Part shown: positions 54,936-64,000 of the stretch, in pieces
Position numbering within the stretch: the stretch's first letter is position 1
Layout: each line of letters begins with the position of its first letter
Origin: Legionella wadsworthii DSM 21896 = ATCC 33877
Lineage (GTDB): Bacteria; Pseudomonadota; Gammaproteobacteria; Legionellales; Legionellaceae
NCBI RefSeq assembly: GCF_000701265.1
Contig: NZ_KL370761.1
Location: 101,268 to 165,267, forward strand
Reading direction: 5' to 3'
DNA: 64,000 bases
Notes under the pieces: generated by a model
What the model was told of the DNA's origin: nothing
Database searches by the model: none
What the model saw: only the letters and a program-made list of their open reading frames with translations
Program-made: the position numbers and the translations under genes

Positions 54936-55652
54936 TTACACACCTACATAAATATCAAATCGGACTGTTTTCCCCTCTATTTGCGCATGTGCTGGGATTA
55001 AGGGTTCATCTTTTTGTGGCCATTTAACCACTACCTTTTGGGTGTTTTTAAGTGCCAATTGTATTAATTTCAGCGCATCTTTATCTGTACCAATAATTTG
55101 CTGTAATGCTTGCATTTCTTTTTTTACCAAGGCGGATTTACTGCGTTCGGGATGCATGGGATCAATATAGATAATATCAGGATGGTTTTGTTTTTCTAAC
55201 GACTCCAAATAGGAATAAGCATCCCCTTGATGCAATCTTAATTTCATTTGTTTCCGGTCTTCTTCAGTTTGACGTTGTAGGGCGTCTGCCAATAGAGCAG
55301 CCATTACGGGATTGCGCTCCAACATCAATACTTCAGCACCAAAGCTTGCCAGAATAGCAGAATCACGTCCCCATCCTGCCGTTGCGTCTATAATTTGAGT
55401 TCCAGGAGACGGTTTACAAGCACGTATTAATCCTTGTTTTTTTCCCTGAGATTTTCTTTTCCTCCAAAATGAAGCGCTGAACTCTGCCGAAATTGGGGAA
55501 AATCCAGGTATTTTTAACGTGAGTTTTTCTTCAGTAACAAAGAGGCATGGATTGGCATTTTGAACTAATTTAAAATGTAATTGCTCAGCGATAGATTTTG
55601 CTTTTTCCCGTAACCCCTCGTGCTCATAACCTACTGCTGTAATATTTATCAT
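54936..55652 (-). CDS. rsmJ: 16S rRNA (guanine1516-N2)-methyltransferase
   Basis: Methylates G1516 of 16S rRNA in the 30S subunit. The 238-residue protein has SAM motif I in IIDATAGWGRDSAILASFGA near residue 90, an acidic loop VLMLERNP, and the family-specific IIYIDPMHPERSKSALVKKE near residue 160, a catalytic DPMHP motif. Length is close to E. coli RsmJ. It lies 16 bases from the convergent small acidic gene. Confidence 0.92.
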   Translation of the reverse strand: MINITAVGYEHEGLREKAKSIAEQLHFKLVQNANPCLFVTEEKLTLKIPGFSPISAEFSASFWRKRKSQGKKQGLIRACKPSPGTQIIDATAGWGRDSAILASFGAEVLMLERNPVMAALLADALQRQTEEDRKQMKLRLHQGDAYSYLESLEKQNHPDIIYIDPMHPERSKSALVKKEMQALQQIIGTDKDALKLIQLALKNTQKVVVKWPQKDEPLIPAHAQIEGKTVRFDIYVGV

Positions 55653-55663
55653 TTTAAATTCAT

Positions 55664-55743
55664 GTCATTCCCGCAAAAGCGGGAACCCATCCCGCCCCAC
55701 TGTAAAAAATTACATTGATGATGGATATTCCGCCTGAGCGGAA
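55664..55743. repeat. REP-like palindromic element and second hairpin
   Basis: TTCCCGC-AAAA-GCGGGAA (55668-55685) inside GTCATTCCCGCAAAAGCGGG is the widespread 'cattcccgc...gcgggaa' repeat of gammaproteobacteria. Sixty bases later TTCCGC-CTGA-GCGGAA (55728-55743) forms a second hairpin with partly matching flanks. They lie between rsmJ and glyS. Confidence 0.7.
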
Positions 55744-55856
55744 AGATATCATCAAGATACCCGACAACCGAAACCGTCCTCAAAAAGGCGCTTTTATTTA
55801 AAACATGATATGATTTACCATTATTTTATTTAAGCCGAAATTTCTTATTTGTTTTT

Positions 55857-57929
55857 TCAGCTCATTTGTAATAGCGATATATCAGCAACACCTTGCAGTA
55901 ATTCTTGCAAACTGGCCAAGAGTGACAAACGATTGGCTTTTATGGCTTCATCTTCTACCATAACCATCACTTTATCGAAGAATAAGTCAATTGGCTCTTT
56001 TAAACTGGCAAGAAGTTTCAATAAAGGACCGTAATTAGCCGATCGGTATAATGGCTCTACAGCACGTGCAATTTGATTGATATGAATGTAAAGAAACTTC
56101 TCGGATTCTTCTGTAAAAAGTTCTTCTCTCACTGAAGATAGACTGTCCTTTCCAGCTTGAGACAGCAAATTATTCACTCGTTTGCATGCAGCAGAAAGGG
56201 ATGCGGCTTCTGGAAGATTGACAAATGTTTGTAATGCACTTAATCGCTTGTCCAGATCATACAACCAATCATCCTGGCGTGCTCGTACTGCATGAACCAA
56301 ATCGGCAGTTAATCCTTGCCCTTGATAATGAGATTGCAAGCGATCCAGAATAAAAGCTTTTAAATCAGTCAGCAAATTTGTTTCTATGGATATTTTTGTT
56401 CCGTAATGAACCGTTGCTTGTTCTAATAACGTGCTCAAATTAAGTTGCGCTGACGTTGAAATAAGCAAACGCACTACTGCTAAAGCATGCCGGCGTAACT
56501 TAAAAGGATCTTTTACTCCAGTGGGCTTTTGGCCTATGGCAAAAATACCCACTAAAGTATCGATTCTATCCGCTAAAGATAAAGCAAGACCTAAATCGCT
56601 TTCCGGTAAACAGTCTGCAGCAAAACGCGGCATATATTGTTCATTTAAAGCTTGAGCGACACTCTGATCTTCCCCGTCATTCAGTGCGTAATAATAACCC
56701 ATTAAACCCTGTAATTCAGGAAACTCGCCCACCATTCCTGTCAATAAATCACATTTGCTCAACTGTGCAGCCCTTTGCGCCAGGTTTAAATTTAAATGAA
56801 GGGCAGGACTTAAATAAGTCATCAGTGATTCGACCCGTAAGGCTTTATCCTGTAAGCTTCCTAATTTTGCTTGGAAAATTACCCTATTGGTATCTGGAAT
56901 ATGCTGACTTAAGGGCATTTTTTTATCTTGTTTAAAAAAGAAAGCCGCATCACTCAAACGAGCTCGCATCACCTTTTCATTCCCTAATATCACTTGTTTT
57001 GGTTTGGTGCTCGCAATGTTAGAAACAGTAATAAAATGAGGAAGCAAATTCCCTAGTTTGTCTTTTAATGCGAAGCATTTTTGATGGGATTGCATTGAAG
57101 CAATTAACGATTCCGCTGGCACTTCTAAAAATTCTTTTTCGAAGTTAGCCATCAGAGCCTGTGGCCATTCGACAATAGAGGTCACTTCATCTAATAAATC
57201 ATCAGGCATGATTGCTGTCGCTTGAATTGAAGCAGCTAATTCTTCAATTTGCCTTATTATGGTTTTTTTCCTGGTTGAAAAATCAGCAATAACAAAAGCT
57301 TTTTCCATCATTGGTTCATAGCTTTTTGCTGAGGGAATGATAATTTGTTGTGGATGATGAAAACGATGGCCTCTACTGTGTTGACCACTTTTAATTCCAA
57401 AAAAATTATGCTCGATTACTTTATCACCATAAAGCATCACAGCCCAATGAACAGGCCGGGCAAATTCTTCTTCACCCGCTCCCCAACGCATGGGTTTAGC
57501 AATGGATAACGATTCCAGGGACTGATTAACCAGGGAAGGTAATAAATCATAAGTTTTATTGCCCTTGCTTTGCATTTCATAAACAACCCATCCCCCTTTC
57601 TCTGTTTCTATTTGAGAAAGTTGTTCTACTTCCACACCACACGATTTAGCAAATCCTTGCAAAGCAGGGGTGGGACTCCCTTGATTGTCATATGCCGCAG
57701 CCAGGGCAGGCCCTCGGCGGGTAACACTTTGATCTTTTTGCTCTTCTTGTAAATCACAAATTGTAATCGCAAGCCGTCGGGGTGTAGCAAACCGTCTGAC
57801 TTGGCCGTAGGTTAATTGTGCTTTATCTAAAGCAGCCAATAAATTTTTGGCAAACTCGTCGGCTAACGGCCAAACCGAACCAGAAGGCAGCTCTTCACAA
57901 CCTAATTCAAAAATAAAATCATTGACCAT
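55857..57929 (-). CDS. glyS: Glycyl-tRNA synthetase, beta subunit
   Basis: Beta chain of the bacterial alpha2beta2 glycyl-tRNA synthetase, needed for tRNA binding. The 690-residue protein starts [19 protein letters not shown]; the ATG at 57929 is used although a GTG three bases upstream is also in frame. It has [20 protein letters not shown], the HD-like [13 protein letters not shown] and [10 protein letters not shown] regions, [29 protein letters not shown], and a C-terminal DALR anticodon-binding domain near 570-680. It overlaps glyQ by 11 bases. Confidence 0.95.
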   Translation of the reverse strand: MVNDFIFELGCEELPSGSVWPLADEFAKNLLAALDKAQLTYGQVRRFATPRRLAITICDLQEEQKDQSVTRRGPALAAAYDNQGSPTPALQGFAKSCGVEVEQLSQIETEKGGWVVYEMQSKGNKTYDLLPSLVNQSLESLSIAKPMRWGAGEEEFARPVHWAVMLYGDKVIEHNFFGIKSGQHSRGHRFHHPQQIIIPSAKSYEPMMEKAFVIADFSTRKKTIIRQIEELAASIQATAIMPDDLLDEVTSIVEWPQALMANFEKEFLEVPAESLIASMQSHQKCFALKDKLGNLLPHFITVSNIASTKPKQVILGNEKVMRARLSDAAFFFKQDKKMPLSQHIPDTNRVIFQAKLGSLQDKALRVESLMTYLSPALHLNLNLAQRAAQLSKCDLLTGMVGEFPELQGLMGYYYALNDGEDQSVAQALNEQYMPRFAADCLPESDLGLALSLADRIDTLVGIFAIGQKPTGVKDPFKLRRHALAVVRLLISTSAQLNLSTLLEQATVHYGTKISIETNLLTDLKAFILDRLQSHYQGQGLTADLVHAVRARQDDWLYDLDKRLSALQTFVNLPEAASLSAACKRVNNLLSQAGKDSLSSVREELFTEESEKFLYIHINQIARAVEPLYRSANYGPLLKLLASLKEPIDLFFDKVMVMVEDEAIKANRLSLLASLQELLQGVADISLLQMS

Positions 57930-58830
57930 CACACACCTTTTGTTTAAGCATAGGAAAGCCCAACGCTTCTCGCGCTTGATAATAGGCTTGCGCTACCGAC
58001 CTTGATAAATGTCTTACACGTAAAATATAGCGTTGTCTTTCAGTCACAGATATGGCTTTACGTGCATCGAGCAAATTAAATGAATGAGAGGCTTTAATCA
58101 CCATTTCATAGGCAGGAAGAGGTAATTGGAGGGCGATCAATTTCTGTGCTTCGCTCTCATAATAATCAAATTGCTTAAACAACTCCTCTACATTAGCATG
58201 CTCAAAATTATAAGCAGACATTTCTACTTCATTTTGGTGAAATACATTTCCATAAGTGATGATGCCATTTGCTGTATTACTCCAGGGTAGATCAAATAAA
58301 TTATCGACACCTAAAATATACATCGCGAGACGTTCCAAACCATAAGTGAGCTCGCCGGTCACCGGAGAACAGGACAAACCTCCAGCTTGTTGAAAATAAG
58401 TGAATTGCGATACCTCCATACCGTTTTGCCATACCTCCCATCCTAGACCCCAGGCACCTAAAGTAGGTGATTCCCAATTGTCTTCTACGAAACGAATGTC
58501 ATCAGCTAATGGATCCACGCCCAGCGCCCGTAAGGAATCTAAGTATTTATCTTGTATGTCTAAAGGAGAAGGTTTGAGTACTACCTGAAATTGATAATAA
58601 TGTTGTACCCGATTTGGGTTATCTCCATAACGTCCATCCGTTGGCCTGCGTGAAGGCTGTACATAAGCAGCCGACCAGGGTTCTGGACCAATTGCCCGCA
58701 AAAAAGTAGCGGGATGAAAAGTCCCTGCCCCAACTTCCATATCAAAAGGTTGTAAAATGACACATCCTTGAGCAGCCCAATATTGCTGCAATGTGAGAAT
58801 AATGTCCTGAAATGTAGATGGTTTTGTCAT
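57919..58830 (-). CDS. glyQ: Glycyl-tRNA synthetase, alpha subunit
   Basis: Catalytic alpha chain that forms glycyl-adenylate and charges tRNA-Gly. The ATG giving [20 protein letters not shown] (303 residues) is used because it matches the usual GlyQ start; a longer frame adds an atypical hydrophobic tail. Class II motifs include [40 protein letters not shown] (motif 2) and [11 protein letters not shown] (motif 3). It is upstream of glyS in the same operon. Confidence 0.95.
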   Translation of the reverse strand: MTKPSTFQDIILTLQQYWAAQGCVILQPFDMEVGAGTFHPATFLRAIGPEPWSAAYVQPSRRPTDGRYGDNPNRVQHYYQFQVVLKPSPLDIQDKYLDSLRALGVDPLADDIRFVEDNWESPTLGAWGLGWEVWQNGMEVSQFTYFQQAGGLSCSPVTGELTYGLERLAMYILGVDNLFDLPWSNTANGIITYGNVFHQNEVEMSAYNFEHANVEELFKQFDYYESEAQKLIALQLPLPAYEMVIKASHSFNLLDARKAISVTERQRYILRVRHLSRSVAQAYYQAREALGFPMLKQKVCDGQ

Positions 58831-58890
58831 GAAAATCTCAATGTAGGCTAAATAAAGCAACAACGAAACAGGGAAATTTTTACCACGCAA

Positions 58891-58922
58891 AGCCTGGAGT
58901 CAGCTTCGCTTTCATCCAGGCT
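58891..58922. repeat. REP-like palindromic element, copy 2
   Basis: AGCCTGGA (58891-58898) and TCCAGGCT (58915-58922) form a perfect 8-bp stem around a centre containing AGCTTCGCTTTCA. On the minus strand it aligns with the element at 45322-45349 (AGCCTGGxTG...ACGAA / GCGAA). It lies between dsbA2 and glyQ. Confidence 0.6.
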
Positions 58923-58938
58923 CATAATACAGCGATTA

Positions 58939-59730
58939 TTATGAATTACCTGCCGCTTTCTTAATTAACTCTTGTAGCGACTCTTCACTTGCAGCGCCAG
59001 GTATAAAGGATGGCTCAGTACCTGTTTTAAATTCGCCATTTGGCGTCGAAGCAATGATAAAGGCAGGGGTTCCCATCAAGTGCAGTTTTTCTGCCAACTC
59101 GCGGTTTGCATCTAATGCGGCTGTAACTTCTTTACTTTGCATGTCTGTCTTTAATTTTTTCATGTCCAAACCTAAAGACTTCGCAGTAGACATGATAATT
59201 TGATCGTTTAGACGCTTGTCCATAGTGATTAATGCATTATGCATGGCTTGATATTTACCTTGCATGCCTGCAGCTAAAGCAGCTCTGGAAGCCGTTTCAG
59301 AGCTCTTGCCAAAAATTGGGAACTCTTTATAGATAATGCGTAAGTCACTGTCTTTTTTAACTAAATTATCAATAATTGGGGACATTTTTTTGCAGTGAAT
59401 GCATTGATAATCGAAGAACTCAACGATAGTAACATTGCCTTTAGGGTTTCCGACTATTGTAGTTTTACCTTGGAATAATTGATCCGTGTTGTCTTTGATG
59501 GCCGATTGTGCTTGCTGTTGCATATTTTGCTGTTGCTTTTGCTGCAAGGCTTGTGAAGCTTCCAGGAGCACTTCCGGGTTAGCGACTAAATAGTCATGTA
59601 CAATTTTTTCAATGTCTTTTTTTTGTGCCTCAGACATAGGAGTTGTATTATTGGTATCTGCTGCCATAATTGCAGGTGATACTAAAGATGCTGTCAGCGC
59701 TCCTACTGTTAATAAATTTGTAAATTTCAC
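58939..59730 (-). CDS. dsbA2: DsbA2/Com1-like periplasmic thiol-disulfide oxidoreductase
   Basis: Periplasmic disulfide catalyst; its L. pneumophila relative DsbA2 folds Dot/Icm proteins. The start is GTG at 59730, giving MKFTNLLTVGALTASLVSPA with a signal peptide cleaved after AIMAA; AAGGGGA lies five bases upstream and a longer frame upstream has no signal. The 263-residue protein has an N-terminal helical region (about 25-110, Gln-rich, used for dimerisation in DsbA2), then EFFDYQCIHCKKM with the CIHC active site near 145 and the cis-Pro loop LMGTPAFII near 228. No dsbB or dsbD is adjacent. Confidence 0.9.
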   Translation of the reverse strand: MKFTNLLTVGALTASLVSPAIMAADTNNTTPMSEAQKKDIEKIVHDYLVANPEVLLEASQALQQKQQQNMQQQAQSAIKDNTDQLFQGKTTIVGNPKGNVTIVEFFDYQCIHCKKMSPIIDNLVKKDSDLRIIYKEFPIFGKSSETASRAALAAGMQGKYQAMHNALITMDKRLNDQIIMSTAKSLGLDMKKLKTDMQSKEVTAALDANRELAEKLHLMGTPAFIIASTPNGEFKTGTEPSFIPGAASEESLQELIKKAAGNS

Positions 59731-59892
59731 ACAGTTCCCCTTTTTTAATAGTTTACATAATACCAACAACTTTCCAAACGGCACCCTAGCATTCGCTTGG
59801 AGAAAATTCAATAGTTCATGTGTTTTTGCATTATTTTTTGTATTACATAATAACATAAAGATTAAAAATAGATTTTATTGGACCGATGCTGC

Positions 59893-59942
59893 AGGGGAGC
59901 AATTGTAGGAAAAACCCTAATCGCAAACGGCAATGCTCCCCT
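59893..59942. other. Long-loop hairpin between dsbA2 and uvrD
   Basis: AGGGGAGCA (59893-59901) and TGCTCCCCT (59934-59942) form a perfect 9-bp stem around 32 bases. No T-run follows on the minus strand, so this is not a standard uvrD terminator. Confidence 0.45.
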
Positions 59943-59972
59943 CGACTGAGTTGTTATTTGATTTGTTCTCTA

Positions 59973-62141
59973 TTATTGCGCCTCAACCGCTAAATTTGCA
60001 TAAGCTAAAACGAGCCATTTCACACCATGTTCACGAAACTTGACTTGCACCCGAGTATGGGCACCGCTTCCTTCTACTGCCAATACCACACCTGATCCAA
60101 ATTTCGCATGGCTTACACTTTGTCCTAATGAAAGCCCCGAAGTCTCTTGGGGAATTGAAGACTTGGTTGATAAGGCTGCTGGCGCCTGGAATCTTGCTTT
60201 AATACGAATTTCATCAAGTAATTCGGGCGGCAGCTCTCTTAAAAAACGAGAGGGGCGGTGATATTCTTCACGCCCGTATTGGCGCCTTATTTCTGCATAG
60301 GAGAGTACCAATTGACGCATCGCGCGTGTCATGCCTACATAACACAAACGGCGCTCTTCCTCCAAACGTCCCGGCTCATCCAAAGACTGTTTTCCTGGAA
60401 ATACTCCCTCTTCCATGCCTACTAGAAAAACAATAGGAAACTCAAGTCCTTTCGCGGCGTGTAAAGTCATCAAATGGACATAACGTTCGTGTTCTTCGGC
60501 CTGCATCTCCCCTGCCTCCAAAGAAGCATGAGCTAAAAATGCATTCACTAACGGAATTTCTTCGTCCTCATCTTGCTCGTAACGAAATTGTTTTGCCGCA
60601 TTAATTAATTCTTGTAAGTTATCAAGACGAGACTCTGATTTATCTCCCTTGATTTTACTGAAATGAGCATGCAACCCACTTACTTGAATGACTACTGAGA
60701 GCTGCTCATCCAGCTCCATTGCAGTAGTATCTTTTTGTAGTTGCTCTATTAATTCGATAAATTTTGACAGCGCAGATCCAGCTCTTTGTGCCATCTCACC
60801 GGATTGCAATAATTTTTTGGCTGCGTTCCATAAAGAGCATTGTCCTGATTTAGCATAATGACGTAAATCATCAAGCGTTTTTTCTCCAATGCCCCGGGTT
60901 GGGAAATTTACAATCCTCTCAAAAGCAGTATCATCATCGGGATTTACCAATAGCCGCAAATAAGCTAAAGCGTCTTTTACTTCTGCCCGATCAAAGAACC
61001 GTAACCCACCATAAATGCGATAGGCGATACCCGCTCGCAATAGCGCTTCCTCTAAAACCCGGGATTGCGCATTGGAACGGTACAAAATAGCTATCTCATC
61101 GGCACTAACACCCTGATTGATTTCCATCATGATTCGTTCGCAGACAAAACGGGCCTCCTCCAGCTCGTTGAAAGCACAGTAAACTAGAATTTTTTCTCCA
61201 GTTGCCCCATCGGTCCATAAGTCTTTTCCCATCCGCGAATTATTGTGTGTAATGAGCGCATTTGCTGCATTCAGTATCGTTGCTGTAGAACGATAATTTT
61301 GTTCCAACCGAATCATTTGGGCGTTTTTAAAATCCTGGGCAAATTGTTGGATATTTTCCACCTTTGCACCGCGCCAACCATAAATGGATTGATCATCATC
61401 CCCTACGGCCAAAACAGCAGTACGTTCTCCAGCAAGCAGGCGAATCCAAGCATATTGAATGGTATTGGTATCTTGAAATTCATCTACCAGAATAGCTTGA
61501 AAACGTCCACGGTAATGGGTCAAGATATCTTGATTATCGCGTAATAACTCATGAGTGCGTAATAACAATTCCGCAAAATCGATAACCCCTGCGGTCTGAC
61601 AAGCTTGTTCGTAGGCATGATAAATGTTAAGTAATGTTTTACCTGGCCCATAGGGCAAAGTATGTACATGTTGTGGTCGTATTCCCTCATCCTTACGTCC
61701 GTTAATAAAAGATTGGGCTTGTTTCACTGGCCATTGTTCGGGATCAAGGTTTAAAGAGCTAATAACCCGCTTAATCAAACGAGCTTGATCTTCAGAATCT
61801 AGAATATGAAATAACTCAGGCAAATTCGCCTCTTTATAATGCCGGCGAAGCAACCGATGACAAAGACCATGGAAAGTACCCACCCATAAACCCAAAACAG
61901 GAGTACTTAATATATTGTTTAAGCGACCCCTCATTTCACCAGCGGCCTTATTCGTGAAGGTTACAGCTAAAATTCCATGCGGGGATATGTGTTCTTGTTC
62001 AATCAACCAGGCAATTCGACTGACCAAAACCTTCGTTTTACCACTACCTGCTCCAGCTAGAACCAGCATGTTGCCTAGCGGTGAGGTAACTGCTTCGCGT
62101 TGTCGTTCATTCAATCCTTTAAGAATTGCAGCAAGAGTCAT
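59973..62141 (-). CDS. uvrD: DNA helicase II
   Basis: SF1 3'-5' helicase acting in nucleotide-excision and mismatch repair. The 722-residue protein has Walker A LAGAGSGKTKVLVSR (near residue 30), AVTFTNKAAGEMRGR, ILVDEFQDTNTIQYAWI (Walker B), DDDQSIYGWRGA, EQNYRSTATILNAAN, and the motif-V/VI region MTLHAAKGLEFPIVFLVG and VGMTRAMRQLVLSYA. The C-terminal about 60 residues form the Tudor-like GQSVSHAKFGSGVVL domain used for RNA polymerase contact. No LexA box of the usual form is seen upstream. Confidence 0.95.
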   Translation of the reverse strand: MTLAAILKGLNERQREAVTSPLGNMLVLAGAGSGKTKVLVSRIAWLIEQEHISPHGILAVTFTNKAAGEMRGRLNNILSTPVLGLWVGTFHGLCHRLLRRHYKEANLPELFHILDSEDQARLIKRVISSLNLDPEQWPVKQAQSFINGRKDEGIRPQHVHTLPYGPGKTLLNIYHAYEQACQTAGVIDFAELLLRTHELLRDNQDILTHYRGRFQAILVDEFQDTNTIQYAWIRLLAGERTAVLAVGDDDQSIYGWRGAKVENIQQFAQDFKNAQMIRLEQNYRSTATILNAANALITHNNSRMGKDLWTDGATGEKILVYCAFNELEEARFVCERIMMEINQGVSADEIAILYRSNAQSRVLEEALLRAGIAYRIYGGLRFFDRAEVKDALAYLRLLVNPDDDTAFERIVNFPTRGIGEKTLDDLRHYAKSGQCSLWNAAKKLLQSGEMAQRAGSALSKFIELIEQLQKDTTAMELDEQLSVVIQVSGLHAHFSKIKGDKSESRLDNLQELINAAKQFRYEQDEDEEIPLVNAFLAHASLEAGEMQAEEHERYVHLMTLHAAKGLEFPIVFLVGMEEGVFPGKQSLDEPGRLEEERRLCYVGMTRAMRQLVLSYAEIRRQYGREEYHRPSRFLRELPPELLDEIRIKARFQAPAALSTKSSIPQETSGLSLGQSVSHAKFGSGVVLAVEGSGAHTRVQVKFREHGVKWLVLAYANLAVEAQ

Positions 62142-62218
62142 AAATAAATTCCAGGAAAAAAAGGTGGTGTATTCTATAAATAGATCCCGTTTCCTCGCAA
62201 GTAAAAGAAAATTGGGAC

Positions 62219-62236
62219 TATACTAACTATAGTATA
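62219..62236. promoter_or_regulatory. Perfect palindrome between uvrD and the iminopeptidase gene
   Basis: TATACTA (62219-62225), ACTA, TAGTATA (62230-62236) is an exact inverted repeat, about 80 bases before the uvrD start and 100 before the iminopeptidase start. It also contains TATACT/TATAGT -10-like hexamers on both strands. It is unlike the LexA consensus (CTG-N10-CAG). Confidence 0.4.
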
Positions 62237-62335
62237 AATCTTGTTTTTTAAGTCAAAATGAATACTTATTGCTTTCGAAAGGTTCCCAGCGCACAATAAT
62301 CCATATTTTTTAATAAAATTCCTAAAAGGACTAAA

Positions 62336-63298
62336 ATGCACGCACTCTACCCCTCCATAAAACCCTATGCACAACGTGAATTAAAAGTCAGTGCCTTGCA
62401 TACATTATATATTGAAGAAACAGGAAACCCTGAAGGTTTACCGGTAATTGTTTTACATCCCGGCCCAGGCGCCTCCTGCGGAGATGGATATCTGAGACGG
62501 TTTTTTGATCCCCAGCATTATCGAATTGTAATTTTTGATCAACGTGGCTGCGGACGTTCCACGCCTCATTTGGAAATTAAAGAAAACGCAACCCATTTAT
62601 TAATAGACGACGTCGATGCAATACGAGATTTTTTAGGATTATCTGAATTCGTCCTGTCCGGAGGGGGCTGGGGTTCATTACTTGCCCTCCTTTATGCTCA
62701 AAAGTTTCCTCAACAAATCAAAGCGCTCCAGTTACATCAAATATTCTTAGGCAGAAAGGAAGATATTGATTGGTTTTATAAGAAAGGAGCGAACCTGGTT
62801 TACCCCGATTACTGGCAAGAATTTACAAGTAGTGTTCCCGAAAACATGCTGGATCAAATACCTAAATATTATGCAGATTGTTTACAAGGTCCCAATGAAC
62901 TAGCCCGTATGAGCGCAGCAAAATCATGGGCATTGTGGGAAGCACGTTGCAGTAGTTTGCAACCTCATTTATATGTTATCGACCAATTCAGCGATCCTCA
63001 TTTTGCTTTGGCTCTTGCTACTTTAGAATCTCATTACATCAATAACCGCTTTTTTATTGAAGAAAATCAGATCATGGAGAATGTTCATAAGATAAGACAT
63101 ATTCCCACTTATATTGTACATGGACGGTTTGATTTAATCTCCCCATTGTCCGGTGCTTTTGAACTCCATCAAGCCATACCTGCCTCTAATTTAAGAATCG
63201 TTCGTGATGCAGGACATTCAGATAGAGAATCGGGCATCATCGATGCATTAATTTATGCAAGTAAAGAAATTTCGAGACAAGGACTTGATGCATGTTGA
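62336..63298 (+). CDS. pip: Proline iminopeptidase-like protein, catalytic serine replaced (probable pseudoenzyme)
   Basis: A 320-residue alpha/beta hydrolase of the S33 proline iminopeptidase family. The start MHALYPSIKPYAQRELKVS, DQRGCGRSTPH, VHGRFDLISP (catalytic Asp) and DAGHSD (catalytic His) are all conserved. The nucleophile motif, normally GGSWGS, reads GGGWGS (codon GGC at the Ser position), and the oxyanion motif HGGPG reads HPGPG. The peptidase should therefore be inactive or altered. Otherwise length and layout are normal and the frame is intact, so it is not a decayed gene. It overlaps dtd by seven bases. Confidence 0.82.
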   Translation: MHALYPSIKPYAQRELKVSALHTLYIEETGNPEGLPVIVLHPGPGASCGDGYLRRFFDPQHYRIVIFDQRGCGRSTPHLEIKENATHLLIDDVDAIRDFLGLSEFVLSGGGWGSLLALLYAQKFPQQIKALQLHQIFLGRKEDIDWFYKKGANLVYPDYWQEFTSSVPENMLDQIPKYYADCLQGPNELARMSAAKSWALWEARCSSLQPHLYVIDQFSDPHFALALATLESHYINNRFFIEENQIMENVHKIRHIPTYIVHGRFDLISPLSGAFELHQAIPASNLRIVRDAGHSDRESGIIDALIYASKEISRQGLDAC

Positions 63299-63729
63299 TT
63301 GTCATTCAAAGAGTAACCCATGCCAGGGTAGACATCGATGGGGAAACTGTAGGAAAAATTGAAAAAGGACTTTTGGTTCTCTGTGGTTTTGAGCCGAATG
63401 ATACGGAACAAACCATTAATAAAATGTTAAATAAGTGTATCCATTATCGTATCTTTAGTGACAATCAAGGCAAAATGAATCTCAGCCTTAAAGAGGTTCA
63501 AGGGGGCTTACTTTTAGTACCTCAGTTTACTTTAATGGCTGAAACCCAAAATGGATTACGTCCCAGTTTCTCCAATGCAGCCACACCAGAATTAGGACGT
63601 CAATTATTTAATATTTTATTAACCAGGGCTGCTCAATTGTTTCCCCAGGCGCAAAGTGGATGTTTTGGAGCCAATATGCAAGTTCACTTATGTAATGATG
63701 GGCCAGTGACATTTTTGTTAAAATTCTAA
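63292..63729 (+). CDS. dtd: D-aminoacyl-tRNA deacylase
   Basis: Removes D-amino acids mischarged onto tRNA, and glycine from tRNA-Ala. The 145-residue protein has the Dtd start MLIVIQRVTHARVDIDGETV, LLVPQFTLMAETQNGLRPSF (the usual SQFTL reads PQFTL) and NDGPVTFLLKF at the C-terminus with the cis-Gly-Pro motif. Length is normal. Its ATG lies inside the end of the iminopeptidase gene, so the two are coupled. Confidence 0.93.
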   Translation: MLIVIQRVTHARVDIDGETVGKIEKGLLVLCGFEPNDTEQTINKMLNKCIHYRIFSDNQGKMNLSLKEVQGGLLLVPQFTLMAETQNGLRPSFSNAATPELGRQLFNILLTRAAQLFPQAQSGCFGANMQVHLCNDGPVTFLLKF

Positions 63730-63838
63730 AAATTTGAGCAACCAATGAGGAATTAATCCTAAAATAGTACACTCATCACCTATCGCGGCATTACTTTCTC
63801 AATTCATCCCATGAAATACACTTTTCTCCGGCCGCACT

Positions 63839-64000
63839 CTTCCCACTACTTCCTACAACTTCATTTTTCCCGACTTCCCACAGCTTCACTTTTCCCATCT
63901 TCCCGCAGCTTCACTTGTCCCTACTTCCCACCGCTTCACTTGTCCTACTTCCCGCGGCTTCACTTGTCCTACTTCCCCCGCTTCACTTGTCCTACTTCCC
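63839..64000. repeat. Tandem repeat of 23-25 bp at the right edge
   Basis: Units begin CTTCCC and continue with GCTTCACTTGTCC; starts are at 63874, 63899, 63924, 63948, 63972 and 63995 (unit lengths 25, 25, 24, 24 and 23). A degenerate copy begins at 63839, and the array continues past the window. The non-multiple-of-three length and stops in all frames say it is non-coding. Units near the edge are more alike than those further in. Confidence 0.88.

Noticed and set aside
59731..59856. Longer N-terminus for DsbA2
   Set aside because: It would bury the signal peptide behind 42 residues; the GTG at 59730 has a strong ribosome site and an immediate signal sequence.
62219..62236. SOS (LexA) box for uvrD
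   Set aside because: The palindrome lacks the CTG...CAG ends of the LexA consensus.

Overview
The window is about 64 kb of AT-rich gammaproteobacterial chromosome that looks like Legionella. The reasons are a Com1-like DsbA2 gene, several effector-like hypothetical genes (one with a PmrA-type tandem CTTAAT site), an rml plus Wzm/Wzt LPS locus, and gene order and codon use typical of that genus. The species cannot be fixed from the sequence. I see no tRNA, rRNA, CRISPR array, transposase or prophage gene.

Region 1 (1-18907) is a surface-polysaccharide locus. rmlBA (+) and rmlCD (-) converge and together make dTDP-L-rhamnose. A two-domain glycosyltransferase follows on the + strand. A long minus-strand block, read from wzm down to an O-acyltransferase, encodes an ABC O-antigen exporter (Wzm/Wzt with a C-terminal extension), a methyltransferase, a large methyltransferase-coiled coil-glycosyltransferase fusion, two more glycosyltransferases (one fused to a RgpF-like domain), a sugar epimerase and an AT3-SGNH acyltransferase. 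The fusion protein resembles the architecture of chain-length 'molecular ruler' terminators such as WbdD.

Region 2 (19078-37555) is the most unusual part. A DevCAB-type ABC exporter with its own outer-membrane factor is followed by glycosyltransferases, a NodB-type deacetylase, a YghO/GNAT-like acyltransferase and a single-chain fatty acyl-AMP ligase-ACP-alpha-oxoamine synthase. Next come two unknown genes, a PAP2 membrane enzyme, an inositol-phosphate-lipid-type CDP-alcohol phosphatidyltransferase, a short-chain reductase and two more glycosyltransferases. Together these could form a sphingolipid-like, possibly inositol-containing glycolipid pathway with a dedicated exporter. This is an inference from families and neighbourhood.

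Region 3 (37710-40176) holds two effector-like genes, one with a possible papain-like signature and one acidic and repeat-bearing, and then a 565-bp non-coding gap. Region 4 (40177-50333) is a leucine-degradation operon running from isovaleryl-CoA to acetoacetyl-CoA and acetyl-CoA, with one unknown small membrane protein inside it. Region 5 (50358-52973) is metNIQ with a structured leader. Region 6 (53073-54919) has an effector-like coiled-coil gene behind a PmrA-like site and a small PA3496-like gene.

Region 7 (54936-63729) is mostly housekeeping: rsmJ, glyQS, dsbA2, uvrD, a proline-iminopeptidase relative that lacks its serine nucleophile, and dtd. The right edge runs into a 23-25-bp tandem repeat. 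Short palindromic repeats are scattered through the intergenic gaps.
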